From: Flavobacterium psychrophilum
Lineage (GTDB): Bacteria; Bacteroidota; Bacteroidia; Flavobacteriales; Flavobacteriaceae
NCBI GenBank assembly: GCA_945872875.1
Contig: CAMCBB010000080.1
Coordinates: forward strand, 1-8,092
Direction of reading: 5' to 3'
Length of the DNA stretch: 8,092 bases
The notes beneath the pieces were generated by a model. That model saw only the letters and a program-made list of their open reading frames with translations. It was not told the DNA's origin and made no database searches. Position 1 is the first letter of the stretch. Each line of letters begins with the position of its first letter. This document shows positions 7,347 through 8,092 of the stretch, piece by piece. Both the position numbers and the translations under genes were made by a program.

Positions 7347-7379
7347 AAAGAGGCAGTTTCAATGAAACCGCCTCTTTTT
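7347..7379. terminator. Rho-independent terminator, probably bidirectional
   Basis: The arms AAAGAGGC-A-GTTTC (7347-7360) and GAAAC-C-GCCTCTTT (7364-7377) pair with a single A/C mismatch around a 3-base AAT loop, followed by T's to 7379. It lies between the convergent genes secG (plus) and the GHMP kinase (minus). The plus-strand T-run is clear. On the minus strand the stem is followed by TTTGCTTTTAG, a weaker T-tract, so it may serve both genes. Confidence 0.9.
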
Positions 7380-7381
7380 AT

Positions 7382-8092
7382 TTATAAAATCATCTCTTCG
7401 TAAGGAACAACAATAGTATAGCCGCGCTGATTGAAATAGTATGTTGGATTTTCTTTAGAAATAACCATCACAAAATCACCACCCCAAGCGCCAAGACTTT
7501 TTACAATTCCGTCAAAATCGTTAAACAATGTTTCTTTCACAGTTGGTAATTCTAAAACCATACTCATTTCAATTTCGTGCGTTTGAATTGCCTTAGCAAA
7601 TTCATCCACTTCAAGTGTACATGCAACAGTTTGAGTAATCTGATTAATCGCTTCAATAGAGTCGTTAATTGCTCCGCGTTTTTCAAGGTACAAGGCAATG
7701 GCCTCTTTACTACTTTGCTTTTTATTGAGATAAACAAAATGTATTTTGGAAGTAAAATCTGGATGAAACCCAATAGTTTCTACAACCGGTTTTTCGTCAA
7801 CTAATTGATAAATAATGGCTGAATTGTTTTGGGCGCAAGCTAAATCATAACCGCTCCCTCCAAAACTATTTTTTAGCAATACATACGCATCAATGTTGAG
7901 CCATTGCGCGATATTATTGATTAATGTAGAGGAAGTACCAAGCCCCCAAAATTTAGGAAAAGTTAATTCAGTTGTCACTTTATAACCCCTAGATTCGGTA
8001 ATAAAATTTGAATTCAATTTATAGGCTTCGTGCAAGATTTCAATTAATGTTTTTTTAATATTATGTACCTCATTGATACCCTTTTTTTCAAT
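7382..8092 (-). CDS. GYDIA-family GHMP kinase, partial (N-terminus beyond right edge)
   Basis: This is a member of the galactokinase/homoserine/mevalonate/phosphomevalonate kinase fold. The visible 236 residues are open to the right edge with no stop, so the true start and motif 1 are missing (the family is near 300 residues). The ATP-loop motif 2 appears as FWGLGTSSTLINN (GLGTSS at 50-55 of the visible part), followed by GGSGYDLACA at 78-87. That is the GYDIA signature, here with Leu for Ile. A C-terminal glycine motif LGAWGGDF (200-207) resembles motif 3. In flavobacteria this family is often linked with the mevalonate route to isoprenoids, but its exact substrate is not known to me. A shorter ORF from an internal TTG at 8035 is not the real start. 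It ends 54 bases from secG, convergently. Its base use matches the neighbours. Confidence 0.88.
   Translation of the reverse strand: MEKKGINEVHNIKKTLIEILHEAYKLNSNFITESRGYKVTTELTFPKFWGLGTSSTLINNIAQWLNIDAYVLLKNSFGGSGYDLACAQNNSAIIYQLVDEKPVVETIGFHPDFTSKIHFVYLNKKQSSKEAIALYLEKRGAINDSIEAINQITQTVACTLEVDEFAKAIQTHEIEMSMVLELPTVKETLFNDFDGIVKSLGAWGGDFVMVISKENPTYYFNQRGYTIVVPYEEMIL

Noticed and set aside
7564..7804. Overlapping ORFs on both strands inside the GHMP kinase gene
   Set aside because: Both overlap the clear kinase frame and show no domain or independent start signals.
7382..8035. GHMP kinase as a complete 217-residue protein starting at 8035
   Set aside because: The codon at 8035 is an internal TTG; the frame stays open to the window edge and the family's first motif would be missing.

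Overview
The window looks like core chromosome of a low-GC member of the Bacteroidetes, most likely a Flavobacteriaceae such as Flavobacterium. Three things point there: AT-rich codon use; the flavobacterial -7 promoter motif TAnnTTTG in front of four genes (topA, miaB, lptE and the TTG-started gene); and the gene families present, namely a topoisomerase I with C-terminal repeats and a lysine-rich tail, a Bacteroidetes-type LptE, SecG with an Ala/Pro/Lys tail, and a GYDIA-type GHMP kinase. The organism call is inference from sequence features only.

Layout. Left part, minus strand: topA (167-2653), followed 50 bases downstream by the first 38 codons of a probable arginase/formimidoylglutamase-family gene that runs off the left edge. 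A 208-base divergent intergenic region (2654-2861) carries both the topA and miaB promoters and several short repeats. Middle, plus strand: miaB (2862-4307); a sigma-54-dependent AAA+ activator only 4 bases later (4312-5568); an LptE-like lipoprotein (5623-6126); an unnamed TPR-containing protein with a TTG start (6167-6982); and secG 3 bases later (6986-7327). A strong hairpin-T terminator (7347-7379) sits between secG and a convergent GHMP kinase on the minus strand (7382 to the right edge, N-terminus missing). There is no gene-free stretch longer than 300 bases.

How the genes fit together. miaB and the sigma-54 activator look co-transcribed. LptE (LPS export at the outer membrane), the TPR protein and SecG (Sec translocon) form an envelope-biogenesis group. 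lptE and the TPR gene each have their own -7-like element, so the plus-strand genes are probably read as nested transcripts that end at the secG terminator. The GHMP kinase probably belongs to isoprenoid (mevalonate-type) metabolism, and topA controls DNA supercoiling.

I see no mobile element, CRISPR array, RNA gene or convincing new system. The most interesting points are the sensor-less sigma-54 activator with a GSFTGA loop and a long acidic linker, the TTG-started TPR gene next to secG, the cysteine-free topoisomerase I, and the tandem repeat over the miaB -33 element.
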